Source of the DNA: Marinimicrococcus sp033875255
Lineage (GTDB): Bacteria > Pseudomonadota > Alphaproteobacteria > Geminicoccales > Geminicoccaceae
Assembly (NCBI GenBank): GCA_033875255.1
Contig: JAWZSN010000009.1
Coordinates: 62,001-126,000, forward strand
Direction: 5' to 3'
Length of the DNA stretch: 64,000 nt
How positions within the stretch are numbered: position 1 is the stretch's first letter; every line of letters starts with the position of its first letter. Positions 8,767 to 17,862 of the stretch are shown in pieces. The notes under the pieces were generated by a model, which did not search any database, was not told where the DNA came from, and was given only the letters and a program-made list of their open reading frames with translations. Position numbers and translations under genes: made by a program.

Positions 8767-9906
8767 CTATCCGGCTCCGGCAAGCTCCGCTGCCAGGGCC
8801 GCCACGCGACGGGCATTGCCCTGCCAGGTGAGGTCGCGCTCCCGGATCGTGGCGGCTGCCGCCATGCCCAGGCGGGCGCGCAGCGCCGCGTCGCCGGCGA
8901 GCCGGTCCAGCGCCAATCCGAGCCCGTCGCCGGAGACCAGCAGGGCGTTGGACTCGTCCCGGAGGATCTCGCGGATGTTGGGGCTGTCCGGCGCCACGAT
9001 GGCGCGGCCCAGCGCCATATAGTCGAAGAGCTTGAGCGGCGAGGCGTAGGCCACGACCTCGGGCTGCAGGGCGATGTCGAAGGCTGCCACATGGGCCGGC
9101 ACCTGCTCCGGCTCGACGATGCCGTGCCAGCGCACCCGCCCGGCGATGCCGAGCGCTTCGGCCTGCCGCTCGAGTTCGGGCCGGGCCGGACCGTCGCCGA
9201 CGATCGACAGCATCGCATCGGGCCGCTGCGCCAGCCAGTCCAGCACGCGGTCGAGCCCGTGCCAGGCCCGGACGAATCCGACGAAACCCAGCAGCAGCCG
9301 GCCTTCGAGGCCGAGACGGCGCCGCGCCTCGCTTCCCTCAGGCGGCTCGCGGTAGCGCGTGGCGTCGATCCCGTTGGGGATCGTCACGATCCGTCTCGCC
9401 GGCACCCCTTCGGCCTCGACCATCCGGCCCAGCACGTCGGTCACCACAAGCACCCGGTCGGCCGCCCGCCAGATGGCCCCCTCGCTCCGGCGCGCGAGAG
9501 CGGGGAGCCCCAGCCCGTCATGGCGGCCGCGCTCGGCGGCGAGCGGCGCGTTGACCTCGAGCAGGAGCGGCAGCCCCAACCGGCGGGCCACCAGGGCGCC
9601 CGCGGGAAAGTGGAGATTGTAGCGCTCGTAGAGCACGTCCGGCCGGAAGCGCCGGCAGGCGCGCAGGAGGCGCCGGCTGGCGGCCAGGCCGTAGCCGAGC
9701 TCGGCCGTCTCGTAGAGGGCCCGGGGCAACAGCCGCTTGAGCCGCGCCACGGCACCCGCATCCTCGCCGAAGGCGGCCTGCGCGGTGGCCGCCGGGCCCA
9801 CCAGCAGGACCTCGTGGCCGAGCTCGCGCAGCGCGCCGACCATGGCGTCGATATGAACGAACTGTCCGTCCTTCGAGCGCACCCGGTGGTGATAGAGGAT
9901 CCTCAC
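8767..9906 (-). CDS. Glycosyltransferase family 4 protein
   Basis: The 379-residue GT-B protein starts at a GTG (MRILYHHRVRSKDGQFVHID). The N-terminal acceptor domain carries DVLYERYNLHFPAGALVARR. The C-terminal donor domain carries IVTIPNGIDATRY, LLLGFVGFVRAWHGLDRVLD and SPLKLFDYMALGRAIVAPD with the expected E/D-rich loop. The start overlaps the end of the upstream minus-strand glycosyltransferase by 4 nt, so the flippase and both transferases form one unit transcribed from about 12.6 kb. It probably adds one sugar of the repeat unit; specificity is unknown. Confidence 0.88.
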   Translation of the reverse strand: MRILYHHRVRSKDGQFVHIDAMVGALRELGHEVLLVGPAATAQAAFGEDAGAVARLKRLLPRALYETAELGYGLAASRRLLRACRRFRPDVLYERYNLHFPAGALVARRLGLPLLLEVNAPLAAERGRHDGLGLPALARRSEGAIWRAADRVLVVTDVLGRMVEAEGVPARRIVTIPNGIDATRYREPPEGSEARRRLGLEGRLLLGFVGFVRAWHGLDRVLDWLAQRPDAMLSIVGDGPARPELERQAEALGIAGRVRWHGIVEPEQVPAHVAAFDIALQPEVVAYASPLKLFDYMALGRAIVAPDSPNIREILRDESNALLVSGDGLGLALDRLAGDAALRARLGMAAAATIRERDLTWQGNARRVAALAAELAGAG

Positions 9907-11105
9907 GGCTCGCCCCCGCGGCCGGTCAGCGAGCGGAACAGCTCGAGCTGCCCCCTGGTGGTGGCCTCCCAGCCGAAGCCTTCGGCATAGCGGCGGGTGG
10001 CGGCGCGGGCCGGGGCGGCGGCCAGCAGCGCGCGCACCGCGGCGGCGATGGCGGGCGGATCGCAGCGCTGCAGCAGGCACCCGGCCTCCGGTGCGGTCAC
10101 CACCTCGGGCGTGCCCCACACCGCGCTCGCCACCACCGGCGTTCCGCAGGCCATGGCCTCGAGCAGGACGTTGGCCCAGCCCTCGCGCTCCGAGACCAGC
10201 GCCAGGCAGTCGGCGGCGTTGTAGATCTCCGGCAGGCGCTCGTGCGGCACAGCGCCCAGAAAGCGCACCCGCGCGGCCACGCCGAGCCCGGCGGCAGCGG
10301 CTTCCAGCTCGCCGCGCAGCGGCCCCTCGCCGGCGAACAGAAGCTGGACCCCGGGCAGCATGGGCAGGGCCTCGACCAGCAGCCCCGGACGCTTGCGCGG
10401 GATGAGCTGGCCCACCGCCAGCAGGCAGGGGCCCTCGATGCCCAGGCGGGCGCGCAGCGCCTCGCGCGGCAGCGGCCGGAAGAGATCGAGATCGACGCCG
10501 TTGCGCAGCACCTGCACCCGTCCGGGATCGGCGCCGAGCTCGACCCAGATGTCGGCCAGGGCGCTGCACACCGCCACCAGCCGGTCGGCGCGGCTGGCGA
10601 GGAGGCGCAGCCAGCGGCGGGGCAGGGCGTGGCGGGGAATGAGGTTGAGGTCGGTGCCGCGCGCCGTGACCACCAGCTTCAGCCCCAGCTCGCGCGCCAG
10701 GAGGGCGGCGGCGACGCCGTCGGGATAGGCGTAATGGGCGTCGATGGCGTCGAATCGCTCGCCCGCTGCAAGGAGATCGAGCGCGGTGCGGCGCAGCGCT
10801 CGGTAGAGCAGCCATGGCTGCACGCTCATGCCGATCCTGGGCAGGTGCAGATAGCGCGGCCGCAGGATATCGATCCCGTGGCGCTGCTCGGCCGGCGGCT
10901 CGGCGTCGAGGAGGCGGCGCTCGGCCGAGAGCAGGCCGGCGCCGGGCGTCCAGGGCACCGGCGCCACGACCCTTGCGGCGGCCTCGCCGCTCGCCACCAG
11001 GTGGCGCAGCCTGTTCTCGACGAAGACGCCGAAGCCGGGACGGGCGGTGCTCGGATAGAGACTGCTCGTCACCAGCAGGCGCAGCGGCCGGCCTAGCCCC
11101 GCCAT
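9903..11105 (-). CDS. Glycosyltransferase family 4 protein
   Basis: The 400-residue GT-B protein reads LRLLVTSSLYPSTARPGFGV near the N-terminus, then FDAIDAHYAYPDGVAAALLA and LKLVVTARGTDLNLIPRHAL. In the donor domain it has VQVLRNGVDLDLFRPL and SEREGWANVLLEAMACGTPV. The LYPS...GvFV opening resembles transferases of exopolysaccharide loci. The start overlaps the flippase gene by 13 nt and the end overlaps the next transferase by 4 nt, indicating translational coupling. Donor and acceptor are not predictable here. Confidence 0.88.
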   Translation of the reverse strand: MAGLGRPLRLLVTSSLYPSTARPGFGVFVENRLRHLVASGEAAARVVAPVPWTPGAGLLSAERRLLDAEPPAEQRHGIDILRPRYLHLPRIGMSVQPWLLYRALRRTALDLLAAGERFDAIDAHYAYPDGVAAALLARELGLKLVVTARGTDLNLIPRHALPRRWLRLLASRADRLVAVCSALADIWVELGADPGRVQVLRNGVDLDLFRPLPREALRARLGIEGPCLLAVGQLIPRKRPGLLVEALPMLPGVQLLFAGEGPLRGELEAAAAGLGVAARVRFLGAVPHERLPEIYNAADCLALVSEREGWANVLLEAMACGTPVVASAVWGTPEVVTAPEAGCLLQRCDPPAIAAAVRALLAAAPARAATRRYAEGFGWEATTRGQLELFRSLTGRGGEP

Positions 11106-12568
11106 CGCAGCCTCCCCGCGCCGAGCCGCTCGTGCAGGAAGGCCAGCGTCAGGCTTTCGGGGCCCGGCGGGCTCCCGCTCGCCCGCCATAGGGCGAGCTG
11201 GGTGAGGAGCACCGTGGCAACGCCGAGCGGCACCGCCTGCAGGAGCTGGAGAACGGGCGAGGCCGCAGGTGCCGGCAGCCACAGCACGACCGCCGCCATC
11301 GCCGCGGTGGCGGCGAGGCTGCGCCACACCCGGCCGAGAAGCGCGCTTGGTGCCAGTGCCAGCAGCCGTGCGACAATGGCGAGGCTCAGGGCGAAATTGA
11401 CGGCGGCCCCGGCGGTGACCGCCCAGGCCGCCCCCATCACCCCGTGACTGCCGATCAGCAGCCACAGCAGCGGCGCCGTGGTGAGGATATAGAGGGCCAG
11501 CAGGGCGGGCTCGATCCGCAAGCGGCCGAGCGCCAGATAGACCGGCGTGGCGCTGGCGGCCATGGAGCGGAAGATGCCGAAGAGGCAGAGCGCCTGCATG
11601 AGCGGCACCGCCTCGAGCCACTGCTCGCCCAGAAATACCCGCACCAGGGGCTCGGCCACCAGCGCCGTGCCGACCGCCGCCGGCAGGGCCACGAGGTTGA
11701 GGAGCCCCACCAGGTCGAGATAGCCCGCGGCGAGCCGGCTCTTGTCGTCGGCAAACCGGGCGAAGCCGGGGAAGATCACCCGGTTGATGGGGCCGGCAAG
11801 CTCGCTGGTCGGCAGGTCGGCGATCTCCTGGGCCACCGCATAGAGGCCCAGCGGCGCAGGACCGGCGAGCTTGCCGACGATCAGCGCGTCCATGCGCTCG
11901 CGCACGAAGGTCAGGAGATTGTTGAGCAGGATCCACTTGGAGAAATGCACCAGCGCATGCCAGCGGGCCAGCGACAGGCGCGGCCGGTAGGGGGCCATGG
12001 AAAAGCTGAGCCACAGCATCACGACCCGGCGGGCGAGAATCGCCACCACCAGCGCCCAGTAGGAGTGCCACAGCAGGGCCAGGCCGATCGCCACCACGAA
12101 CTGCGCGAGCTTGCCCCGGAGCTGGAAGGAGAACTCGCGGCTGATCTCGAGATTCTTGCGGAACTCGACGATCCCGATGTTCCAGAAGCCCTGCACCACC
12201 GAGGCCGCCGCCAGCACCCAGAAGACCGCCTCGAGGCGGGGGTCCTCGAAGAACACGGCGGCGGGTGCGGCGCACAGCCAGAGCAGCAGGCCGATCAGCA
12301 GGCCCTTGAGGATGTCGAGGGTGAAGGCGGTATCGTAGTCGGTGCGGCCGGCCTTCTGGTCGCGGATCAATGCCAGGTCGAAGTTGAACTCGCTGGCGAT
12401 CTCGAGCAGGGCCGCCACCGTCGTGGCGAGCGCCACGAGGCCGAAATCCTCGGGTGTCAGCAGCCGCGCCAGCAGCAGCGTGCTGACCAGCCCCAGGCCG
12501 CGCACCGCAAGGCGCAGCCCGACCATCCAGGCGGCACCCACGGCCATGCGTCTGCCGGGATCGGTCAT
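11093..12568 (-). CDS. Polysaccharide flippase (Wzx-like, MOP superfamily)
   Basis: The 491-residue integral membrane protein has about 12-14 hydrophobic segments. Its N-terminal region, LLARLLTPEDFGLVALATTV, is the conserved motif of Wzx/RfbX-type oligosaccharide flippases; FDLALIRDQKAGRTDYDTAF follows. It should move lipid-linked repeat units across the inner membrane. ATG at 12568 (MTDPGRRMAVGAAWMVG) is preferred; an in-frame start at 12607 adds 13 unlikely residues. It is the first gene of a three-gene minus-strand unit that diverges from the EpsB-type transferase. Confidence 0.88.
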   Translation of the reverse strand: MTDPGRRMAVGAAWMVGLRLAVRGLGLVSTLLLARLLTPEDFGLVALATTVAALLEIASEFNFDLALIRDQKAGRTDYDTAFTLDILKGLLIGLLLWLCAAPAAVFFEDPRLEAVFWVLAAASVVQGFWNIGIVEFRKNLEISREFSFQLRGKLAQFVVAIGLALLWHSYWALVVAILARRVVMLWLSFSMAPYRPRLSLARWHALVHFSKWILLNNLLTFVRERMDALIVGKLAGPAPLGLYAVAQEIADLPTSELAGPINRVIFPGFARFADDKSRLAAGYLDLVGLLNLVALPAAVGTALVAEPLVRVFLGEQWLEAVPLMQALCLFGIFRSMAASATPVYLALGRLRIEPALLALYILTTAPLLWLLIGSHGVMGAAWAVTAGAAVNFALSLAIVARLLALAPSALLGRVWRSLAATAAMAAVVLWLPAPAASPVLQLLQAVPLGVATVLLTQLALWRASGSPPGPESLTLAFLHERLGAGRLRWRG

Positions 12569-12865
12569 CGGCTGGAGGCCATGCGCGCAGCACCCCGGAC
12601 GGACCACCCGGCCGAGATAATCGACGGTTGCATGACGTCTCCCGAGCCCGGTCCAAACTGCCCCACCGGCGACAGGCGGCCTAGCCTCTTCGAGGCTGCG
12701 ATGCTGGGTCGAGAGCCGAGTAACGATAACGGGATACGCAAGACCGGATATTTCTCGCTATGACGCACAGGTTGATGCGCTCCGCCCCTCGCGGGTTGAC
12801 TCGTTTCTGCGCGTATGGCGGGTGCTCGATACGAAAAACAACGCCTTTTGGTCGGCAAATCAGAA
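12569..12865. other. Divergent intergenic region of the exopolysaccharide locus
   Basis: These 297 bases separate the flippase (minus) from the priming transferase (plus) and must contain both promoters. The stretch is visibly less GC-rich than its surroundings. TTGACT at 12796-12801 could be a -35 element for the plus gene, but I see no good -10 at 17 nt. A 43-codon frame at 12632-12763 lacks a ribosome-binding site and a recognisable product, so I do not call it. Confidence 0.4.
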
Positions 12866-14233
12866 ATGCTGCGTATCTTCGGCCACTATGTGGAGCGGAG
12901 CCTGGTCGCATTCGGCCTGGCGGAAGGGGCCTTGCTGCTCCTGTGCTTCTATGCGGGCTATTTCGCGAGCTACGCCGAGCTGGACGCCGCCATGGCGCAG
13001 GTGCGCGCCTACCTTCCCAACGCGCTCCTGTTCGTGGTCGCGACGCTGGGCTCGATGATCGCCCTCGGCCTTTACGACCGGGCTGCGGTCCGTGACCTGC
13101 GGGTCGTGGCAATCCGGCTTGCGGCCAGCTTCCTGCTGGGCTTCGTGGCGCTTACCACGGTCGTCTATCTCTACCCGCCGCTCCTCGTCTGGCGCAGCGG
13201 CCTGGTCGTCAGCCTGCCGCTGTCCTTCCTGGCGATCCTGGCAGCACGCGGCGGCTTCTTGTGGATGATCGACCGGCCGCGGCTCCGCCGCCGGGTGCTG
13301 GTCCTGGGCGACGAGGAGCGCGTCGCCCACATAAGGACGATCGAGGAGTCGGGCGCTCTCTCCTCGTTCGCCACGGCGGGCGTGCTGCGCCTCGATCAGC
13401 TCGCTGGCGGGGAGGATGACGGAGCCTGGCTGCGCGACATGGCGCGGGAGCTGGGTGCCGAGGAGATCGTGGTAGGGGCCGCCGAGCGGCGCGGCCGGCT
13501 TCCCGTCGAGGCCCTGCTCGAGTGCCGGCTCGCCGGCCTGCGGGTCACCGACTACACCGATTTCTGCGAGCGCGAGACCGGCCGCGTCGATCTCGACCGC
13601 CTCAAGCCCAGCTGGCTGATCTTCTCCGACGGTTTCGGGCGGGCTGGGTTGCCGGGGCTGGTCAAGCGGCTGTTCGATGTCGCCCTGTCGCTGGCCGTTC
13701 TGCTGCTCACGGCACCGCTGCTCGGGCTGACCGCGCTCGCCGTCAAGCTCCAGGACGGCGGCCCGGTTCTCTACCGCCAGCAGCGCACCGGGCGGAACGG
13801 CGTCGTCTTCGAGCTGATGAAGTTCCGCAGCATGCGCGCGGATGCCGAGGCCGCCGGCCCGCAGTTCGCGCAGGAGCGCGACCCGCGCATCACGCCGGTC
13901 GGCCGGCTCATCCGGCGTTTGCGGATCGACGAGCTGCCGCAACTGTGGAACGTGCTGCGCGGCGAGATGAGCTTCGTCGGTCCGCGCCCCGAGCGCCCCG
14001 TGTTCGTCGAGCAGCTGGCGCGGCGTCTGCCCTACTATCGCGAGCGCCACCGCGCCAAGCCGGGAATCACCGGCTGGGCGCAGCTCAACCACCGCTACAC
14101 CTCGGACCTCGAGGAAGCCCGCACCAAGCTCGAATACGACATCTACTACGTGAAGAACTGGAGCATGTTCCTGGACATCCTGATCCTGGCGCAGACCCTT
14201 CGCGTGGTGATCTGGGGCAACGGCGTGCGCTGA
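12866..14233 (+). CDS. Priming sugar-phosphate transferase, EpsB/TIGR03013 type (XrtA locus)
   Basis: The 455-residue polyisoprenyl-phosphate sugar transferase begins MLRIFGHYVERSLVAFGL, the family-typical start, which is why ATG 12866 is preferred over 12815. Four membrane segments fill residues 12-115. A Rossmann-like domain follows (RRVLVLGDEERVAHI). The C-terminal bacterial sugar transferase domain (from about residue 262) includes KRLFDVALSL, GPVLYRQQRTGRNG, FELMKFRSMRADAE, RIDELPQLWNVLRGEMSFVG and PGITGWAQLNHRY. It attaches the first sugar phosphate to undecaprenyl phosphate at the inner membrane. Its upstream divergent region is shared with the flippase operon. Confidence 0.93.
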   Translation: MLRIFGHYVERSLVAFGLAEGALLLLCFYAGYFASYAELDAAMAQVRAYLPNALLFVVATLGSMIALGLYDRAAVRDLRVVAIRLAASFLLGFVALTTVVYLYPPLLVWRSGLVVSLPLSFLAILAARGGFLWMIDRPRLRRRVLVLGDEERVAHIRTIEESGALSSFATAGVLRLDQLAGGEDDGAWLRDMARELGAEEIVVGAAERRGRLPVEALLECRLAGLRVTDYTDFCERETGRVDLDRLKPSWLIFSDGFGRAGLPGLVKRLFDVALSLAVLLLTAPLLGLTALAVKLQDGGPVLYRQQRTGRNGVVFELMKFRSMRADAEAAGPQFAQERDPRITPVGRLIRRLRIDELPQLWNVLRGEMSFVGPRPERPVFVEQLARRLPYYRERHRAKPGITGWAQLNHRYTSDLEEARTKLEYDIYYVKNWSMFLDILILAQTLRVVIWGNGVR

Positions 14234-14248
14234 GCCGGCCGGCTGCCG

Positions 14249-15274
14249 TCAGGCGCTCGACGCCAGCGCCTCCGCCTCCGCCGCCAGCCGGGTCGGCGTG
14301 GTGGCCTCGCCGCCCAGCTCGCCCATGAAGAAGTCGAGAAAGCGCTCGATCGTGTCGGTGAAGCGCTCGAGCCCGGCGGCGTCGCGCACATAGGGGGTGC
14401 AGCCTGCCATCAGCGACGGGCTGTGGTAGGTGAGACTGAAGAGCCGCTGGCCGCCATCCAGCAAGGCGCGCACGAGGCGGCGGTGGGCGCGGTGGTCGAT
14501 CCCTTCGGGGCTCAGCCGGATGCGCTCGATCAGACCGGAGCGGGCGAGGACGCCGCCCACCCGCAGGCGCCGCCCGAGGCCTCGGGTGGCGCTCTCGAAC
14601 CAGGGCGCGCCATGCCGCCGCAGAACGCCCGAGAAGCCCACCGTCATGGGCAGCTCGAGGAGCCGGCCCGAGGGGCCGAAGCGAAAGGGCGTCGCGTCCA
14701 GGAAGCGATAGTCGGGTCCGCCGTCGGCGCGCAGGTCATGGTGCGGCAGGGCGCTGAGATCGACCTTGTAGCCGAGCTGCTCGAGTGCTTCGGCGGTATG
14801 CGGCCCGAGCCCGTAGCGGCCGGCCTTGTAGAGCACCGGCCGCACGCCGAGCTCCTGCTCGATGCACGAGGTGAGCAGGCGGAGCTTGGCCAGCTCCAGC
14901 GCCGGCGGCAGGTTGCCTGCATAGCTGTTGCTGCGGCTCACCGGCTCGAGCAGGGGCGGGTTGATCCAGGGATGGAGATGGGCGCCGACCTCGCAGGCGC
15001 CGGCGGCGAGGAACTCGCGCAGCGGCTGCCGGCCTTCCGCCTGGCTCGCCACCGCCCAGGTAATCATGTAGGCAGGGACGATGCCGAAGCGCTCGAAGAG
15101 GCGCTGTGCCGGCTCTTGGTGGCGCATCGCGCTGACCGCCGTGGCCTCGCGGCTGAAGGGGGTGCCCCAGTCGAACTCCTCTTCCGTGTCGACGACCACG
15201 CAAAGCTGCGGCGCGGAGCGGTTCCAGGCGAGAGGTCTGCGGTTGACGAAGACGGCGGCGGCGGAGCAGGACAC
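14249..15274 (-). CDS. Polysaccharide deacetylase family protein (WalW-like)
   Basis: About 341 residues from a GTG at 15274; in-frame starts up to 15340 exist but would run into the start of the divergent glycosyltransferase. The fold is a NodB-like TIM barrel: LCVVVDTEEEFDWG holds the metal Asp, CEVGAHLHPWINPPL the His motif, VLYKAGRYGLGPHTAEALE the catalytic loop, and LTYHSPSLMAG the C-terminal His. It resembles WalW proteins of lipopolysaccharide and exopolysaccharide loci. It is a lone minus-strand gene between two plus-strand transferases. The start is uncertain; no clear ribosome-binding site is visible. Confidence 0.8.
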   Translation of the reverse strand: MSCSAAAVFVNRRPLAWNRSAPQLCVVVDTEEEFDWGTPFSREATAVSAMRHQEPAQRLFERFGIVPAYMITWAVASQAEGRQPLREFLAAGACEVGAHLHPWINPPLLEPVSRSNSYAGNLPPALELAKLRLLTSCIEQELGVRPVLYKAGRYGLGPHTAEALEQLGYKVDLSALPHHDLRADGGPDYRFLDATPFRFGPSGRLLELPMTVGFSGVLRRHGAPWFESATRGLGRRLRVGGVLARSGLIERIRLSPEGIDHRAHRRLVRALLDGGQRLFSLTYHSPSLMAGCTPYVRDAAGLERFTDTIERFLDFFMGELGGEATTPTRLAAEAEALASSA

Positions 15275-15329
15275 GGGGAGCCAGCAATCCTCATGCTCGG
15301 CCGGAACAGGTGCGAGACCCGGGCGGCCC

Positions 15330-16478
15330 ATGCTGCACATCGTTCACGTGATGCCGAGCTTTGATACCGGCGGGGCGCAGCTTGTCACCGTCCGCCTGCT
15401 CAACGGGCTGGGCCCGGGCCGCTTCAGGCATAGCATGGTGAGCCTGAACGGCGGCCACGGCAGCGCTTCCCTGCTCGATCCGGCGCTGCGGGTCGATCTC
15501 GTCGATGGCCGCCCCTTTGCCCGCCGGCCGCGTCTGCCGCGGCTCGTGGCGGGCTTGCGCCGGATGCGCCCCGACCTTCTCTTCACCTGCAACTGGGGCA
15601 GCATGGACTGGGTGCTGGCGCGCCTGCTGCTGCCGGGTTGCCCGCACATCCACGCCGAGCACGGTTTCGGTCCCGAGGAGGCCGACCGGCAGCTCGTCCG
15701 GCGGGTCTGGGCGCGGCGGCTGGCGCTGGCGGCAAGCTGCCGCGTCGTCGTCCCCTCGCATACGCTCGAGCGGCTCGCCCTCGAGGAATGGAAGCTGCCG
15801 GCGGCACGCCTGCTGCGGATCCCCAACGGCGTCGACGGGGCGGCCTTGCGTGGGGCCGCGGCCGGCGTCGAGCAGCCCGGGGACGGGCTCGTGCGCATTG
15901 CCGCCCTGGCGCCGCTGCGTCGCGAGAAGCGCCTCGACCGCCTGCTCCGCGCCTTCGCCGGCATGAAGGAGCGTGGGCACTGCCGGCTGCACCTCATCGG
16001 CGACGGGCCGGAGCGGGCGGCCCTCGAGCGCGAGCGCGACCGGCTGGGGCTGGGCGATCAGGTGCGCTTCCTCGGTCATAGCCCGACGCCGGCGCGCGAG
16101 CTGGCGGCCTGCGATGTCTTTGCCCTGTCCTCCGACACCGAGCAGCTGCCCGCTGCCCTGCTCGAGGCGATGGCGCTGGGCCTGCCGGTGGCGGCAGTCG
16201 CGGTCGGCGACGTGGCCGAGGTGGTCGCGCCCGCCAACGCCCGGCTCCTCGTGCCCCGCGAGGACGAGGCGGGTCTTGCTGGGGCGCTCGACCGCCTGGT
16301 CGGCGACGCCGGCCTGCGCCGCGCCCTGGGGGCTGCCAACCGGGCGCGCCAGGAGGAGCGCTTCGGCCTCGCCGCCATGGTTGGGGACTACCGGGCGGCC
16401 TTCGAGGCCTGTGCGGCGCGACGGCACCGGACCCCCGCCGCCTTCCTTTCAGCAGGGACGCACGCCGATGGCGTTTGA
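15330..16478 (+). CDS. Glycosyltransferase family 4 protein, XrtA-locus type
   Basis: The 382-residue GT-B protein begins MLHIVHVMPSFDTGGAQLVT, resembling the exopolysaccharide transferase family TIGR03088. Other segments are LLRIPNGVDGAALRG, HLIGDGPERAALERERDRLG, and the donor loop SSDTEQLPAALLEAMALGLPV. It is the last recognisable exopolysaccharide gene in the window. Its final 11 nt overlap the start of regB, so translation of the redox sensor is probably coupled to this transferase. Confidence 0.87.
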   Translation: MLHIVHVMPSFDTGGAQLVTVRLLNGLGPGRFRHSMVSLNGGHGSASLLDPALRVDLVDGRPFARRPRLPRLVAGLRRMRPDLLFTCNWGSMDWVLARLLLPGCPHIHAEHGFGPEEADRQLVRRVWARRLALAASCRVVVPSHTLERLALEEWKLPAARLLRIPNGVDGAALRGAAAGVEQPGDGLVRIAALAPLRREKRLDRLLRAFAGMKERGHCRLHLIGDGPERAALERERDRLGLGDQVRFLGHSPTPARELAACDVFALSSDTEQLPAALLEAMALGLPVAAVAVGDVAEVVAPANARLLVPREDEAGLAGALDRLVGDAGLRRALGAANRARQEERFGLAAMVGDYRAAFEACAARRHRTPAAFLSAGTHADGV

Positions 16479-17862
16479 TCTTCTCCGCGGCGGCAGGGGC
16501 TGGCCGGCGCCGCTGGCGCGCCGCCTCGCCGGCATCGGTGACCGGCTGCGCGGCCTCCTCATGCTGGCGGGCTTCGGTACCGAGGATGGCGGCCGGGTGC
16601 GGCTGCACACCGTGGCGGTCATGCGCTGGGTGGCCGTCGCCGGCCAGCTCTTCACGATCCTGTTCGTCCATTTCTCGCTCGACATCCGCCTGCCGCTGGC
16701 GGCTCTCCTGCCGGCGGTGCTGCTCACCGCGCTGATCAATATCGGCCTGATCCTGACCTTCGGGGTCGCGGCGCGGTTGAGCGAGCGCGGCGCCGCGGTG
16801 CTCTTCGCCTACGACGTCGTGCAGCTCTGCTATCTGCTGATCCTCACCGGCGGCCTGCAGAACCCGTTCTCGATCCTGCTCCTGCTGCCCGTCACCCTGG
16901 CAGCGGCGACGCTCGGCCTCGCCGCGACCGTGCTCGTCACCGGGCTGGCGCTTGCCGGCGTCGTCGTTCTTGCCTTGTTCCCCGGCACGCTGCCCTGGCT
17001 CGGCGCCGCCCTGATCCTGCCGCCGCTCTACATGCTGGCCGCCTGGACGGCGCTCAGCATGGCCACCATCCTGATCTCGATCTTCGCCTGGAACATCGCC
17101 GAGGAGTCGCGCCGTCACGCCAGCGCGCTTGCCGCCACCCAGCTGGCGCTGGCCCGCGAGCAGCAGCTCTCGGCGCTGGGCGCCCAGGCAGCGGCCGCGG
17201 CGCATCTCCTGGGCAGCCCGCTGGGCACGGTGAGCGTGATCGCCAGGGAGCTGGTGCGCGAGCTGCCCGAGGAGAGCCCCCTGGCCCTCGAGGCGCGCGA
17301 GCTCATGGAGCAGGCGCAGCGTTGCCGGGAGATCCTGGCCACGCTCGGGCGGCGGCCCGACAGCGACGACTACCGGCCGTTCGCCCGTGCCCCGCTGTCG
17401 AGCCTGCTCTCCGGCATCGCCGAGGATTTCGGCCGGCCGGACGTCGCGGTCGAGATCCGCCGGGAGGTCGAGGAGGGGGCTGTCGAGCCGGAGCTGGCCT
17501 TCGCGCCGGAGCTGCGTCACGCCCTCGCCAACCTGATCGACAACGCCATCCAGTTCGCCTCGCGGGAGGTCTCGGTTCTGGTCCGGACCGAACGCAGCCG
17601 GGTCACGGTGGTGGTCCAGGACGACGGCCCGGGCTTCTCGCCCGACGTGCTCGACTGGCTGGGCGAGCCCTATCTGTCGACCCGCCAGGAGAAGGGCGGG
17701 CTGGGGCTCGGCGTCTTCATCGCCATCACCTTGCTTGCCCGGACCGGCGCGAAGCTACATTTTGAGAACAGCGGCAAGGGCGCACGGGTGACCATCTCCT
17801 GGCCATCGGATGCCTTGGCCCAGTTCGGCGAGGAGAGACTGAATGAGCGACGAGTCGGCTGA
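16468..17862 (+). CDS. regB: Redox sensor histidine kinase RegB/PrrB/ActS
   Basis: The 464-residue membrane kinase has six N-terminal hydrophobic segments (about residues 50-210). It shows the RegB quinone-site heptapeptide GGLQNPF. The H-box reads AAAAAHLLGSPLGTVS, and a Cys (AQRCREIL) lies exactly 40 residues after the His, matching the spacing of the redox-active Cys265 to His225 in Rhodobacter RegB. N and G boxes are HALANLIDNAIQFA, DDGPGFSP and GGLGLGVFIA. It senses the quinone pool and redox state and phosphorylates RegA. The stop overlaps regA by 20 nt. The usual H-E-L after the phosphorylated His is H-L-L here. Confidence 0.95.
   Translation: MAFDLLRGGRGWPAPLARRLAGIGDRLRGLLMLAGFGTEDGGRVRLHTVAVMRWVAVAGQLFTILFVHFSLDIRLPLAALLPAVLLTALINIGLILTFGVAARLSERGAAVLFAYDVVQLCYLLILTGGLQNPFSILLLLPVTLAAATLGLAATVLVTGLALAGVVVLALFPGTLPWLGAALILPPLYMLAAWTALSMATILISIFAWNIAEESRRHASALAATQLALAREQQLSALGAQAAAAAHLLGSPLGTVSVIARELVRELPEESPLALEARELMEQAQRCREILATLGRRPDSDDYRPFARAPLSSLLSGIAEDFGRPDVAVEIRREVEEGAVEPELAFAPELRHALANLIDNAIQFASREVSVLVRTERSRVTVVVQDDGPGFSPDVLDWLGEPYLSTRQEKGGLGLGVFIAITLLARTGAKLHFENSGKGARVTISWPSDALAQFGEERLNERRVG

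Noticed and set aside
12632..12763. 43-codon plus-strand frame in the gap between flippase and EpsB-type transferase
   Set aside because: No ribosome-binding site and no recognisable product; overlaps the likely promoter region.
9997..12763. Several plus-strand open frames opposite the glycosyltransferase and flippase genes
   Set aside because: They lie antisense to clear family members and have no motifs of their own.
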